In this document: positions 36,789 to 45,425 of the stretch, piece after piece
Numbering within the stretch: position 1 is the first letter of the stretch
Layout: every line of letters begins with the position of its first letter
Source: Massilibacteroides vaginae
Lineage (GTDB): Bacteria > Bacteroidota > Bacteroidia > Bacteroidales > Tannerellaceae
Direction: 5' to 3'
Assembly (NCBI RefSeq): GCF_900178525.1
Contig: NZ_FXDJ01000006.1
Location: 519,445-583,444 of the forward strand
DNA: 64,000 nt
Translations under genes and position numbers: made by a program
Notes under the pieces: model-generated
The model's input: the letters and a program-made list of their open reading frames with translations, nothing else
Told to the model about the DNA's origin: nothing
The model's database searches: none

Positions 36789-37817
36789 ATGAAGAAAGCG
36801 TTGTTTTTATTCATTGTATTAGCGGTATTAACCGGGTGTAGCACCATAAGCTACATCAATATAGAAACTTTTAAGCCTGCGGAAATTACATTCCCCTCAG
36901 TGGTAAACAAGGTATTAATTGTAAACAACGCCGTGCCTCAACCCGAAAACTCCGGATACGAGTACAAACTTTTAGGAACGAAACAAGACACTGCCCGTGC
37001 TAAAACAGACAGTGCCTTGTTCGATTTAAGCAGAGCGTTGGGCGTTTCAATCTTAGAAACCAACTATTTCAGCGACGTACTTCTTTTTCACGAAACAACA
37101 CGTGATGACGACAACTACCTATTAGACAAGAAGCTGTCTCAGGAAACGGTACAGACCCTCTGCGAAGAAAGCGATGCCGACGCCGTGATCTCCATCGATC
37201 GCTTGCTGTTTGACGTAACAAAAACAACAACCTCTTTCAATGCCTACCTATTCCTCGGCCTGATAGACGTAAAAATGTCGAGCGTTATGCGCGCTTACAT
37301 TCCCGACAGAGAAACCCCATTGGCTACGGTATTATTGTCGGATAGCGTTTTCTGGAGCGAGCAGGGCGAATCGATCAAAGAAATAGAAAACTACCTGCCT
37401 TCTGTAGAGAATGCCCTACGCGAATCGGCAAAATACCTCGGCAGCATAGCCGCTCCGAACTTCGTGCCCCATTGGGATAATGAAGTGCGCTGGTTCTATA
37501 CCGGTATATCCACCGAATGGAAGCAAGCCTCCGCGTATGCCTCAGTTCAAAAATGGGATGCCGCGGAACAAGTATGGCATACCGCTTACAACAAAACAAA
37601 AAGCGAGAACCAAAAAGCCAAGTTAGCTTCCAACATCGCGTTTGCCAAAGAAATGCAAGGCAACTATACCGAAGCCTTAGAATGGGCGGAAAAAGCGCGA
37701 ATAACGTTTCAGAAAAAAGGCGAAAACACGCGAGACTATCAACTGTTAGATCAGTATGCAAAAGCCCTTCGGCTACGTATTGCCGAAAACAGAAAACTAA
37801 ACATTCAAATTGGATAA
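36789..37817 (+). CDS. DUF6340-like lipoprotein
   Basis: 342 residues with lipobox LTGCS (Cys near 17). It opens with ISYINIETFKPAEITFPSVVNKVLIVNNA, a block I associate with the Bacteroidetes DUF6340 family; DADAVISIDRLLFDV suggests a Rossmann-like or beta core, and residues about 245-330 look like TPR helices (WDAAEQVWHTAYNKT, GNYTEALEWAEKAR). Probably anchored in the outer or inner membrane. Function unknown. Directly follows the Tat TIM-barrel gene. Confidence 0.65.
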   Translation: MKKALFLFIVLAVLTGCSTISYINIETFKPAEITFPSVVNKVLIVNNAVPQPENSGYEYKLLGTKQDTARAKTDSALFDLSRALGVSILETNYFSDVLLFHETTRDDDNYLLDKKLSQETVQTLCEESDADAVISIDRLLFDVTKTTTSFNAYLFLGLIDVKMSSVMRAYIPDRETPLATVLLSDSVFWSEQGESIKEIENYLPSVENALRESAKYLGSIAAPNFVPHWDNEVRWFYTGISTEWKQASAYASVQKWDAAEQVWHTAYNKTKSENQKAKLASNIAFAKEMQGNYTEALEWAEKARITFQKKGENTRDYQLLDQYAKALRLRIAENRKLNIQIG

Positions 37818-37879
37818 TCATAACCTATTATTCAGCAATATTATTACTACCTTTGTTTGAATATTTGAATTAGACGAAA

Positions 37880-38341
37880 ATGGGTGCAAACAACGCAAAG
37901 ACACAAACAGTAATAGAATCAACGTTTTCCACAGTTCTGGAGAAGTTGGCAAAAGAACATTCAACAGGTTTAGTGAATGATCTACACGTTCAACTTGACC
38001 GCGAAAGTGGCGAACTATCAATTTACGACGACACCGAATCATTGATAGAAAAAATAGTGATTTTCGATTGGGTTAACTTTCCACAACCGGAAGAAGCCTT
38101 TATAAAGCACGCGGTCTCCGCCATTAAAGCCGCATTGGCTTCATTAGCATCCAAAGAAGCTTTTGACCAGCCGTGCATAGCCAAACCATTCTCCATAAAC
38201 CTGACAGACGAAGACTTTACCGTTACAGAAGAGCTCCTGTTCATCGACGATGAAGTATTACGGTTAGACGACCCTTTACTAAAAGATTTAGACGCCGACT
38301 TGGATGATTTTTTAGAAAAACTTCTTTCTGATATCGAATGA
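37880..38341 (+). CDS. Acidic cytoplasmic protein of unknown function
   Basis: 153 residues, no signal or membrane segment. The N-terminal half mixes helices (VIESTFSTVLEKLAKEH) and strands (GELSIYDD, EKIVIFDW); the C-terminus is very acidic (LRLDDPLLKDLDADLDDFLEKLLSD). I do not recognise the family. A -7 box TACCTTTG at 37848-37855 lies 25 bases before the start. The stop is 36 bases before tRNA-Thr, and the intervening TACCTTTG at 38347-38354 suggests the tRNA has its own promoter. Confidence 0.7.
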   Translation: MGANNAKTQTVIESTFSTVLEKLAKEHSTGLVNDLHVQLDRESGELSIYDDTESLIEKIVIFDWVNFPQPEEAFIKHAVSAIKAALASLASKEAFDQPCIAKPFSINLTDEDFTVTEELLFIDDEVLRLDDPLLKDLDADLDDFLEKLLSDIE

Positions 38342-38376
38342 TTTTTTACCTTTGTGCCCGAAATAAAAACAAATAA

Positions 38377-38449
38377 GCCGAAATAGCTCAGTTGGTAGAG
38401 CAATTCATTCGTAATGAATAGGTCGCCGGTTCAAGTCCGGCTTTCGGCT
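38377..38449 (+). tRNA. tRNA-Thr (anticodon CGT)
   Basis: 73 bases: acceptor GCCGAAA/TTTCGGC, D-stem GCTC/GAGC with AGTTGGTA loop, anticodon stem ATTCA/TGAAT with loop TTCGTAA (anticodon CGT, reads ACG), T-arm GCCGG/CCGGC with TTCAAGT. CCA is not encoded. A -7 box TACCTTTG (38347-38354) precedes it. Confidence 0.95.
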
Positions 38450-38461
38450 CAGTCATAATCA

Positions 38462-38490
38462 AGCAGTTACAAAAAAGTAGCTGCTTTTTT
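38462..38490 (+). terminator. Intrinsic terminator after tRNA-Thr
   Basis: AGCAGTTAC, six A, GTAGCTGCT, then eight T, 12 bases after the tRNA. Confidence 0.85.
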
Positions 38491-38600
38491 TTGGGTTGTA
38501 GGGCAAGTGTTTTATTTGATTGACTGAGAGCAGATTTATTGCGCTATAGTTTGTCAATCCGGATAAAAACGATTAACTTGCCATTTAAATACGATTGACT

Positions 38601-39398
38601 ATGAAGAGAATATGCGTATTTCTACTGTTTTTCTTTTTAGGGGTGCAGGTTCTTCATGCACAGTCTGATTTCACCTTTATGCTCAACAAGGAAGGTAAGT
38701 TGATCGCTTTGCCTAAACGTATTAATTTTGACTTTAATATCCCCGAAGCTTCGTATAAGTCGTACACTCCCTCTATAGCTCGAATTAAGCATGATGTGCT
38801 TAAGCATTATGAACCGGGCGTAACTCCTAAATTAGATGAACGGCCAATGGATATGCAGGTATTGTCATTGGCTTATGAACCGTTTTATAATGTTTATTCG
38901 CCCATGCTGAAAAGGGTCTCTCCTACTGCTTTTGATTTTAATGAGGTGGAGTTCTTCCCTATCAATGAAAATCTTACTTTCGTTGTTGGGGGACAGCAAC
39001 AAACATGGCCCGGACTGGGAGGACAAACCATTGCACACGCTTCTATTTACTGGCAAGATGGCCCTTGGACAATTGGAGGAGGTGGATTTGGCGGACGATA
39101 TTTTACTCCGTTTAATCCAAGTGCCGAATTTGTTGGTGGGGTGAATGCACATGCCAGCTATCAAGCAACAGACTGGCTTAAGTTTAATGCCTGGGGGCAA
39201 TATGCCGGTTACAACAGCAACGAACGAAATAACCCGCACATGTTAATGAGTCCCTATTTTTACCACAATAATTTCGGAACTTCGGTAGAAATTAAGGTAA
39301 ACAAGAATTTTGGTGTAGGTGCCGGTGTTCAATATGACTATAACCCTATGGTCAGAAAATGGCAACGGCAGTTTTTAGTGTTCCCGGTTTTCCATTAA
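38601..39398 (+). CDS. Outer-membrane beta-barrel-like protein of unknown function
   Basis: 265 residues from ATG 38601 (a TTG two codons upstream is less likely). Signal peptide MKRICVFLLFFFLGVQVLHAQ. After an N-terminal 100 residues without clear repeats come alternating aromatic/Gly strands: NLTFVVGGQQQTW, HASIYWQDGPWTIGGGGFGG, VNAHASYQATDWLKFNAWGQYAG, VEIKVNKNFGVGAGVQYDY, ending FPVFH with a terminal aromatic-rich strand. This suggests a small outer-membrane barrel. No known family recognised. Convergent with the DUF4249 gene, 4 bases apart. Confidence 0.75.
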   Translation: MKRICVFLLFFFLGVQVLHAQSDFTFMLNKEGKLIALPKRINFDFNIPEASYKSYTPSIARIKHDVLKHYEPGVTPKLDERPMDMQVLSLAYEPFYNVYSPMLKRVSPTAFDFNEVEFFPINENLTFVVGGQQQTWPGLGGQTIAHASIYWQDGPWTIGGGGFGGRYFTPFNPSAEFVGGVNAHASYQATDWLKFNAWGQYAGYNSNERNNPHMLMSPYFYHNNFGTSVEIKVNKNFGVGAGVQYDYNPMVRKWQRQFLVFPVFH

Positions 39399-39402
39399 GC
39401 AT

Positions 39403-40440
39403 TCAGGAAGTTCCATCCGGCATCTCTATTTCATATTTTGTTTCATTACAGGAGAAGACAAGCCCAAGCCCATTTATCACGTTAGAATAAGACATATAAT
39501 TATCCCTTAACGGGGTTAATTGGATATTACCGACACTTAACGATAAACTACTGCTTCGCTTGTAATAATGGTAATAGCTTTCTGAAACAGACACCAATTT
39601 AACATTATATTTAATCTGCAAATCAAGAGAGTCTGATTTTATGGAATTTATCGGATTCGTAAAAGAAAGCTTCAACACATACTCATTCCCGTTGAATAGA
39701 TTATCTGAAAAAATACCATATTCGTTGATTCGGGCAGCACCCATTGTTTGTATCGGAAGATCAGCGGTAAAGGCCGGATCTTCATAATTAATGAACCAGA
39801 AATCATCATCATACCCTCCATAACCATACGAATAAGGATAATAATAGTAGAAAGAATAAGACAATGGAAACTGTTCCCTCTCTTTCATTCCGTTCTTAGT
39901 AACTCCCTTACTCAGAAGTATACGATAATAGTTTCGTTGCTCTTTCGCATCTTCCATTTTGACATACAAACGCATTCTTTCCTCGGTCTTTGCATCAAGA
40001 TAACGAACCGTATCGACCGTTAGCAAGACGGGTGAGTCCGGAATGCGGGTGGTAACAACAGCTATCGGATAGCCTTCAACTTCTGCTTCAATCCGTATTT
40101 CATCCCGTGCAAGAGGCTTTACACCGGCAAGACGATAATTTCCTTTTTCTTCTATATCGTTCTCCGCTTCGGGTTCTTTATCCTCCGGAATCATAACTCC
40201 GCTGAACTGATCATTGATGTATACACGTACAATAGCTAATTCCTTTAGCTCTGCGTCAGACAGTTTGCTGCCACTGCCAAAAGACTTGCTTAAATGTATT
40301 GCGATCTCTTGTTCAGGAGAAAGAATGCCGTTGATTACTAATTTAGGCTCTCCTATCTTAATCCGCACAATATCTTCATTCGCACAAGACAGGTGAAGAA
40401 CCAACAACAACAAATAAAAGCCTATATCTTTTTTTTTCAT
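39403..40440 (-). CDS. DUF4249 lipoprotein of a TonB-receptor operon
   Basis: 345 residues, lipobox HLSC. DUF4249 features: KLVINGILSPEQEIAIHLSKSF, VYINDQ, GNYRLAG, DEIRIEAEVEGYPIAVVTTRIP. It contains a tyrosine-rich stretch (YSFYYYYPYSYGYGGYDDD) at about 200-220. DUF4249 proteins regularly follow TonB receptors in Bacteroidetes and are predicted surface lipoproteins helping ligand capture. Last gene of the ECF sigma operon, 3 bases after the receptor gene. Confidence 0.85.
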   Translation of the reverse strand: MKKKDIGFYLLLLVLHLSCANEDIVRIKIGEPKLVINGILSPEQEIAIHLSKSFGSGSKLSDAELKELAIVRVYINDQFSGVMIPEDKEPEAENDIEEKGNYRLAGVKPLARDEIRIEAEVEGYPIAVVTTRIPDSPVLLTVDTVRYLDAKTEERMRLYVKMEDAKEQRNYYRILLSKGVTKNGMKEREQFPLSYSFYYYYPYSYGYGGYDDDFWFINYEDPAFTADLPIQTMGAARINEYGIFSDNLFNGNEYVLKLSFTNPINSIKSDSLDLQIKYNVKLVSVSESYYHYYKRSSSLSLSVGNIQLTPLRDNYMSYSNVINGLGLVFSCNETKYEIEMPDGTS

Positions 40441-40443
40441 AAT

Positions 40444-43101
40444 TCAGAATTTATAGGTATATGAAACAGAGGGAAGAATAGGGAATAAGGTGTTTTTCTC
40501 TATCCACATCTCATATACCGGTTCTCCATCCCGATAATTATGTCCGATATAAGTGGTAGCGTTAAACACATTCATCCGGTTGTATACATTGTATATTCCT
40601 ACATTCCAGATACCCATTCGTCCGTTTTTCTTGTAGCGGTAAAAACTCACACCGATATCTAATTTATGGAACGCGGGCAAACGATAATTGTTTTTCTCAT
40701 GCGCCACACCGACCGCTAATTTGCCATTATAATATGGGGAATTTGTTGGTTCGGGGAGATCAATCAGGTGAAACTCATCCGGGAGTGTTATGTTATTACC
40801 CCCTGCGTAGGTCCAGTTTGCCGTAAACTCGATCTTATCGGAAAACTTATGACTAAACATCAGATTAATCTTATGCCTGTTATCGAATTGCGATGGATAG
40901 CGCTTTCCTCTATTTACGGAACCATCCGGAAAAAGCCGGTCAGACCAGAATAATGTATAAGAAGCGCTTCCGGTTGTTCGTCCTGTTGTTTTTTCGGCAA
41001 ACAGTTCTATTCCATAATCATATCCCTTCCCTAAAGCAACCCGGTCTTCCCATTCTGTAAAGGCTGGGAAAGCCAGACTATTCTCTTTGTATTCGATCAG
41101 GTTGCGCCGGTACTTATAATAAGCTTCCAGCGAAACCGTATAGCCTTTAGCCGGTTGATAATAAATTCCGGCATCAAACTGATGCGAGAACATCGGGCGT
41201 ATACGTTTTGTTACGGGAACCCAGATATCCGTTGGCTGAGAAACATCTCCGTTTGATAGCAGATGGATATACTGATTCATTTTTGTATAGGCGGCTTTTA
41301 CCGAGAGATTCTTGTTCAATAAATAGCGGGCCGAAAAGCGTGGCTGAAAAGAATGATACGTCTGTCCTTCTACATTAAACAACGTGTATCGCAAACCTCC
41401 AGTCATTTTCAGTCGATCGGTCAGTTCTAATTCATCTTCGCCAAACAAGGAAACTTCATGCCCCAACAGTTCCGAACGTGCGAAAACAGTATACGTATGC
41501 TGCATCACAAGCGAATCCATGTACAGGGTTTTCAATTTATTATTTTCCGGTTGAAACACATGTAAGCGATAATCCGAACCAAACTTAAAACTATGTTTTG
41601 ATTCGGGGCGATAATCAAACGAAGTGCGAAAACTCACATCTTCCATTTGAGAACTATAATTGCCTTCTATACGCTGAATCTGCCTTAGTGCATTGGGTAT
41701 AAACAAATTCACGTTTACATCTTCCGTTTGTATACGAGACCGGTATCTGGAATACCCCGCATTAAAATTGCCAAACAAACCATTAGAGAAAAGATATGTC
41801 CATCCGGCAGAACCAATCAGATTTCCCCATCTCCAGCGTAGATCCGTCAGGTCCTCTCGTGATCTGCTTTGTTCTCCTTCGTGATAGCTATCCTGTCCCA
41901 TATAAAAACTAAGGTACATACGGCTACGATCTGAAAAGGAATGATTTACTTTTGTATTTACATCAAAAAAATGATACCCACCAACCAGCTTTTCATCGTT
42001 GTCTTTATTTTGTGTGGAAAGGATTCCCCACGTAATCAGGTCTAACCAGGTACGGCGCACGGATACATGAAAAGAGCTTCGACCCTTAACTATCGGGCCT
42101 TCCAGATTTGCCCGGGCAGACAACAACCCGACAGACAAATTTCCATGATATTCCTGTCTGTCTCCGTCGTTCATTCGTACATCTACAATAGAAGAAAGCC
42201 TCCCTCCATATTCCGAAGGGAAGCTTCCTTTATAAAAGGACACCTTCTTTATCGCGTCCGGATTAAAGGCTGAAAAAAAACCGAGCATGTGGTTCATGTG
42301 ATAAACCGGATTACCATCCAGCAGAAACAGGTTTTCATCTACATTCCCACCCCGTACGTACAATCCACTCATACCCTCCATACCGGCTGAAACACCGGGC
42401 AATTGCTGAATGGTTTTTATCAGGTCGGCCTCTCCCAGTAGTGCCGGAGTTTGGCGGATTTGTTTAACGGTAACATCCGCACATCCTGTTCTGGAACTCA
42501 ACACGGTTGATGCAGGATTAAAACTCGTTACCACCACCTCGTTCAACACACCCTGCCGGTCTAACGGCAGATCAACCAATGTATCTCGCTCCAACTTAAA
42601 CCTGAACTCTTTAACCTCATAACCTACATAGGAAACCCGGAGTGTAACTTCTCCCGGAGGTAGACTAAAACTATAAAATCCATAACTATTTGTAATCGCC
42701 CCTGTACCCGAATTCTTTTCAAGGATTGTAGCGCTGATCAGATTTTCATAAGAAGCCGAATCACGCACAAACCCACTAATCGTATACACTCTCGGTTTGT
42801 GTTTCAGTATAATATATTGCCCTGTAGCACGAAAAGTGATCGGAAGGTTTATAAATAGTTTTTTCAGGCAAAAGCTAAACGATTCGTTTTGCGCGCTGAA
42901 CGAAACAAGAGGCAGATCATCCAACAGATTTGTTTCGTAAGAGAAAAAGAAGCCACTCTGCTTTTCCAGTTCCGTTAGGATATACCTCAAAGGCTTTTCC
43001 TTCACATCGAGCGTAATCGAAGGAACAGCACCTCTGGTTTGCGAAAAAACAGGAGTAATAAACCAGCAGTAAAGAAGGAATAAAAAAGCAAGAGTTCGCA
43101 T
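40444..43101 (-). CDS. TonB-dependent receptor with STN signalling and carboxypeptidase-like domains
   Basis: 885 residues with a signal peptide ending FS-Q. STN (secretin/TonB N-terminal) domain about 25-105 (LDVKEKPLRYILTELEKQSG), a carboxypeptidase-regulatory-like domain about 108-190 (YTISGFVRDSASYENLISA), a plug about 205-320 (LYVRGGNVDENLFLLDGNPVYHMNHM, SEYGGRLSSIVDVRM), then a 22-strand-type barrel ending VSYTYKF. The STN domain is the element that talks to a FecR anti-sigma factor, and FecR and sigma genes lie just upstream in the operon. The transported ligand cannot be told from sequence. Confidence 0.93.
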   Translation of the reverse strand: MRTLAFLFLLYCWFITPVFSQTRGAVPSITLDVKEKPLRYILTELEKQSGFFFSYETNLLDDLPLVSFSAQNESFSFCLKKLFINLPITFRATGQYIILKHKPRVYTISGFVRDSASYENLISATILEKNSGTGAITNSYGFYSFSLPPGEVTLRVSYVGYEVKEFRFKLERDTLVDLPLDRQGVLNEVVVTSFNPASTVLSSRTGCADVTVKQIRQTPALLGEADLIKTIQQLPGVSAGMEGMSGLYVRGGNVDENLFLLDGNPVYHMNHMLGFFSAFNPDAIKKVSFYKGSFPSEYGGRLSSIVDVRMNDGDRQEYHGNLSVGLLSARANLEGPIVKGRSSFHVSVRRTWLDLITWGILSTQNKDNDEKLVGGYHFFDVNTKVNHSFSDRSRMYLSFYMGQDSYHEGEQSRSREDLTDLRWRWGNLIGSAGWTYLFSNGLFGNFNAGYSRYRSRIQTEDVNVNLFIPNALRQIQRIEGNYSSQMEDVSFRTSFDYRPESKHSFKFGSDYRLHVFQPENNKLKTLYMDSLVMQHTYTVFARSELLGHEVSLFGEDELELTDRLKMTGGLRYTLFNVEGQTYHSFQPRFSARYLLNKNLSVKAAYTKMNQYIHLLSNGDVSQPTDIWVPVTKRIRPMFSHQFDAGIYYQPAKGYTVSLEAYYKYRRNLIEYKENSLAFPAFTEWEDRVALGKGYDYGIELFAEKTTGRTTGSASYTLFWSDRLFPDGSVNRGKRYPSQFDNRHKINLMFSHKFSDKIEFTANWTYAGGNNITLPDEFHLIDLPEPTNSPYYNGKLAVGVAHEKNNYRLPAFHKLDIGVSFYRYKKNGRMGIWNVGIYNVYNRMNVFNATTYIGHNYRDGEPVYEMWIEKNTLFPILPSVSYTYKF

Positions 43102-43106
43102 AAAAA

Positions 43107-43952
43107 TTAATCAGCCGGTTGAACAACCAAATGCACATCCAATGTCTGGTTTATAATTAACAGCGTTTCATCAAGTGACAGATCATTAAATGAAGCTGTC
43201 AGATGCTTATTGCCATTATCCAGACGGTTAACAATCTCAACCCCATAATATTCCGACAGATCACGAACGATTTGTTCCAATGATGCATTATTGAAATGCA
43301 ACTCTTTCGTCTGCCAGGCAAGAACATTCGACTTATCAGTAGCATCTTCCATCACCACACCGTCACGGTCCGTGTAAATAGCAGACATCCCTTCAGTCAA
43401 AATCATTTCCTCATCCCCTTCTATCGATGCAAATGCCACTTTTCCGGTGCTTACATACAACGCTGTGCGGTCAGTCTTTTCGTTCAACTGAAAACTGGTT
43501 CCTAAAACTTTAACTACCGTCTTTGCCGTAGAAACGGAAAAAGGGGAATCTTCATCTCTCTTCACCTGAAAGAAAGCCTTTCCTTTCAATTCAACATCCC
43601 GATTCCCCTTCTTAAAACCAATCAGATTATATTTTATACTGGAATTTTCAGCCATCACAATCATAGAACTGTCGGGAAGAAACACCTTTTTTATTTGTCC
43701 CGAATCCGAAACAACAATTAACCATTCTTCTTTCACGTTCTCTAAATAATACCAGGTACTTAATGCAAAACAAACAAGGATAGCAGCGGCAATAGCCTGC
43801 CAATAGTGGGAAAGCGTAAATCGGCGTTGTTTAATTCCTTTCTTTTCAGAAAAAACCTGCCATGCTTTGTTCTCGTCTATTGCATCTTCACGATAATGTT
43901 TCGCTACAAAGCGAATTCGTTTTTCCGTTTTATCCTCTTGTTCGTTTTTCAT
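43107..43952 (-). CDS. FecR-family anti-sigma/regulator
   Basis: 281 residues: N-terminal cytoplasmic helices about 1-45, one membrane segment about 51-70 (WQAIAAAILVCFALSTWYYL), a periplasmic FecR domain about 90-190 (KKVFLPDSSMIVMAENSSIKY, FSVSTAKTVVKVLGTSF) and a C-terminal DUF4974/STN-like domain about 211-277. It senses the receptor in the periplasm and controls the ECF sigma factor in the cytoplasm. Lies 5 bases before the receptor gene and 3 after the beta-barrel gene. Confidence 0.93.
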   Translation of the reverse strand: MKNEQEDKTEKRIRFVAKHYREDAIDENKAWQVFSEKKGIKQRRFTLSHYWQAIAAAILVCFALSTWYYLENVKEEWLIVVSDSGQIKKVFLPDSSMIVMAENSSIKYNLIGFKKGNRDVELKGKAFFQVKRDEDSPFSVSTAKTVVKVLGTSFQLNEKTDRTALYVSTGKVAFASIEGDEEMILTEGMSAIYTDRDGVVMEDATDKSNVLAWQTKELHFNNASLEQIVRDLSEYYGVEIVNRLDNGNKHLTASFNDLSLDETLLIINQTLDVHLVVQPAD

Positions 43953-43955
43953 TTT

Positions 43956-44663
43956 TTATAATTTGAACTTATACCCCAAGGTCATACTGATGGTATGAAA
44001 TTTCGCACCTACAGAATCAAATTGAGATTCCTTCCCTAATGCCAGATCATACCCTACACTCATCACCCATTTTTTCGCTTCTATACCAGCAGAAAAAGTA
44101 GTACCCCAATCCCATTTGTACCCCTTATTCTGATTGCCCGACACAGAATAGCCGGTAATGTCGCCATAACCGTATCCGCCATAACCGTATTCACCGTATC
44201 CGCTATAACCATAGCCGTATCCATAAGACAAATAGTATCCCATCGAATTATACGAAGCTCCAACCCGGTAACCAACGTATGCCCCTGCACCGATAAACAA
44301 TCGAACATCGTCCGAAATATCCCAACCTATTTTAAGTTTCACCGGCAATTGCAGATAACCGTGATTACTATAAAGAGAATACGTCCATTGTTCGCCGCTT
44401 CCGTCAATCTTTTGAACTGTGATCTGTGAATTGTAAGAATTATCTCTTTTCGTGTAATGCAAACCGGATTGCAAAGAAAAGAAATCATTAAAAGTGTACT
44501 CTACAGAAGCTCCAACTTTAAAACTCGGCGTCCAGTTGCTCATATCTACTCTGTTTACGGCAGTAATCCCGGCTTCCGGAGTAACTGACAATTGAGCATG
44601 TGTAGCTTCGTGCATACCTAAAAAAGCGATCAAAGCGATCAAAGTGACCTTAATACGTTTCAT
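43956..44663 (-). CDS. Outer-membrane beta-barrel protein with Tyr/Gly-rich loop
   Basis: 235 residues, signal peptide ending THAQ. An eight-strand porin-like barrel is suggested by VEYTFNDFFSLQSGLHYTKR, LQLPVKLKIGWDISDDVRLFIGAGAYVGYR, FSAGIEAKKWVMSVGYDLALGK and the final LGYKFKL. The strand hairpin at about 140-175 carries YLSYGYGYGYSGY and EYGYGGYGYGD, encoded by a micro-repeated DNA stretch (about 44155-44230). Its place between the sigma and FecR genes is unusual. PorT-like/OMP_b-brl family by look; role unknown. Confidence 0.85.
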   Translation of the reverse strand: MKRIKVTLIALIAFLGMHEATHAQLSVTPEAGITAVNRVDMSNWTPSFKVGASVEYTFNDFFSLQSGLHYTKRDNSYNSQITVQKIDGSGEQWTYSLYSNHGYLQLPVKLKIGWDISDDVRLFIGAGAYVGYRVGASYNSMGYYLSYGYGYGYSGYGEYGYGGYGYGDITGYSVSGNQNKGYKWDWGTTFSAGIEAKKWVMSVGYDLALGKESQFDSVGAKFHTISMTLGYKFKL

Positions 44664-44744
44664 ATCTGTTTCTTATTTTTAAATAAATACTTTCTTTTAC
44701 TCCTATGACAGAATAAAAAGAAAAACCCCTACTCTATTAATATT

Positions 44745-45263
44745 TTATGCAGGGCAAAATAAGAATGTATAAATGCGAACAGCTGTTTCCCGCAGAGCCT
44801 TAAGCGCTTTGCCCATCTGATTCTCAACAGTCTTAACCGACAATTCAAGCTTTTCCGCTATTTCCCGGTATTTCATCCCGTCGCGTTTCGACATCAAAAA
44901 AATAGTTTTTCTTGCCGGAGGCAGGTTATCAATCGCACGCCATAAACGTGCGTTCCGTTCCGCTTCATAGATTTGTTCATCCTCAGACGTATCTTCCATA
45001 TCAGGCAATTCTTCTGTAGTTTGATGCGAAGGAGACTGTGATACGAAAGAAAGCGAACGATTATAAACAGCCCTATACAAATACGCCTTTAAATTATCGA
45101 TCACAACCCCACCCCGGCTTTTATCCCACGCGTCGGAAAAAGCCTGTTGCACAATATCTTCCGTATCATCCAATGATTCGGTAATACGCAATGAATAAAG
45201 ACACAATGGTTTGTATAAGGATTTAAAGCTCCGTTCAAACTCCTGAAGAGATATACCTGTCAT
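44745..45263 (-). CDS. ECF-type RNA polymerase sigma factor
   Basis: 172 residues. Region 2 about 10-75 (LYKPLCLYSLRITESLDDTEDIVQQAFSDAW) and region 4 about 108-160 (LPPARKTIFLMSKRDGMKYREIAEKLELSVKTVENQMGKALK) are intact. First gene of a five-gene minus-strand operon (sigma, barrel, FecR, TonB receptor, DUF4249), so it most likely is controlled by the FecR protein and drives the operon in response to receptor ligand. Confidence 0.95.
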   Translation of the reverse strand: MTGISLQEFERSFKSLYKPLCLYSLRITESLDDTEDIVQQAFSDAWDKSRGGVVIDNLKAYLYRAVYNRSLSFVSQSPSHQTTEELPDMEDTSEDEQIYEAERNARLWRAIDNLPPARKTIFLMSKRDGMKYREIAEKLELSVKTVENQMGKALKALRETAVRIYTFLFCPA

Positions 45264-45362
45264 TAAAGTTTGTTGCTATATAATTTTCCTTCAAAGAAAC
45301 ACGTTTATTTTATATAAGAATTGAATTTCAGATTCTTTATTATCTCTTTGCATACCCTTAAC

Positions 45363-45397
45363 AAAAAATCAGCGTAAGCTGAGGGCTTCGCTGATTT
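45363..45397 (-). terminator. Intrinsic terminator after trpS
   Basis: On the minus strand: AAATCAGCG (from 45397), an inner AAGC/GCTT pair, CGCTGATTT then TTTTTTG. It lies 28 bases beyond the trpS stop. Confidence 0.8.
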
Positions 45398-45425
45398 AAA
45401 ACAAAACAATATCCTATGTGCTTAA

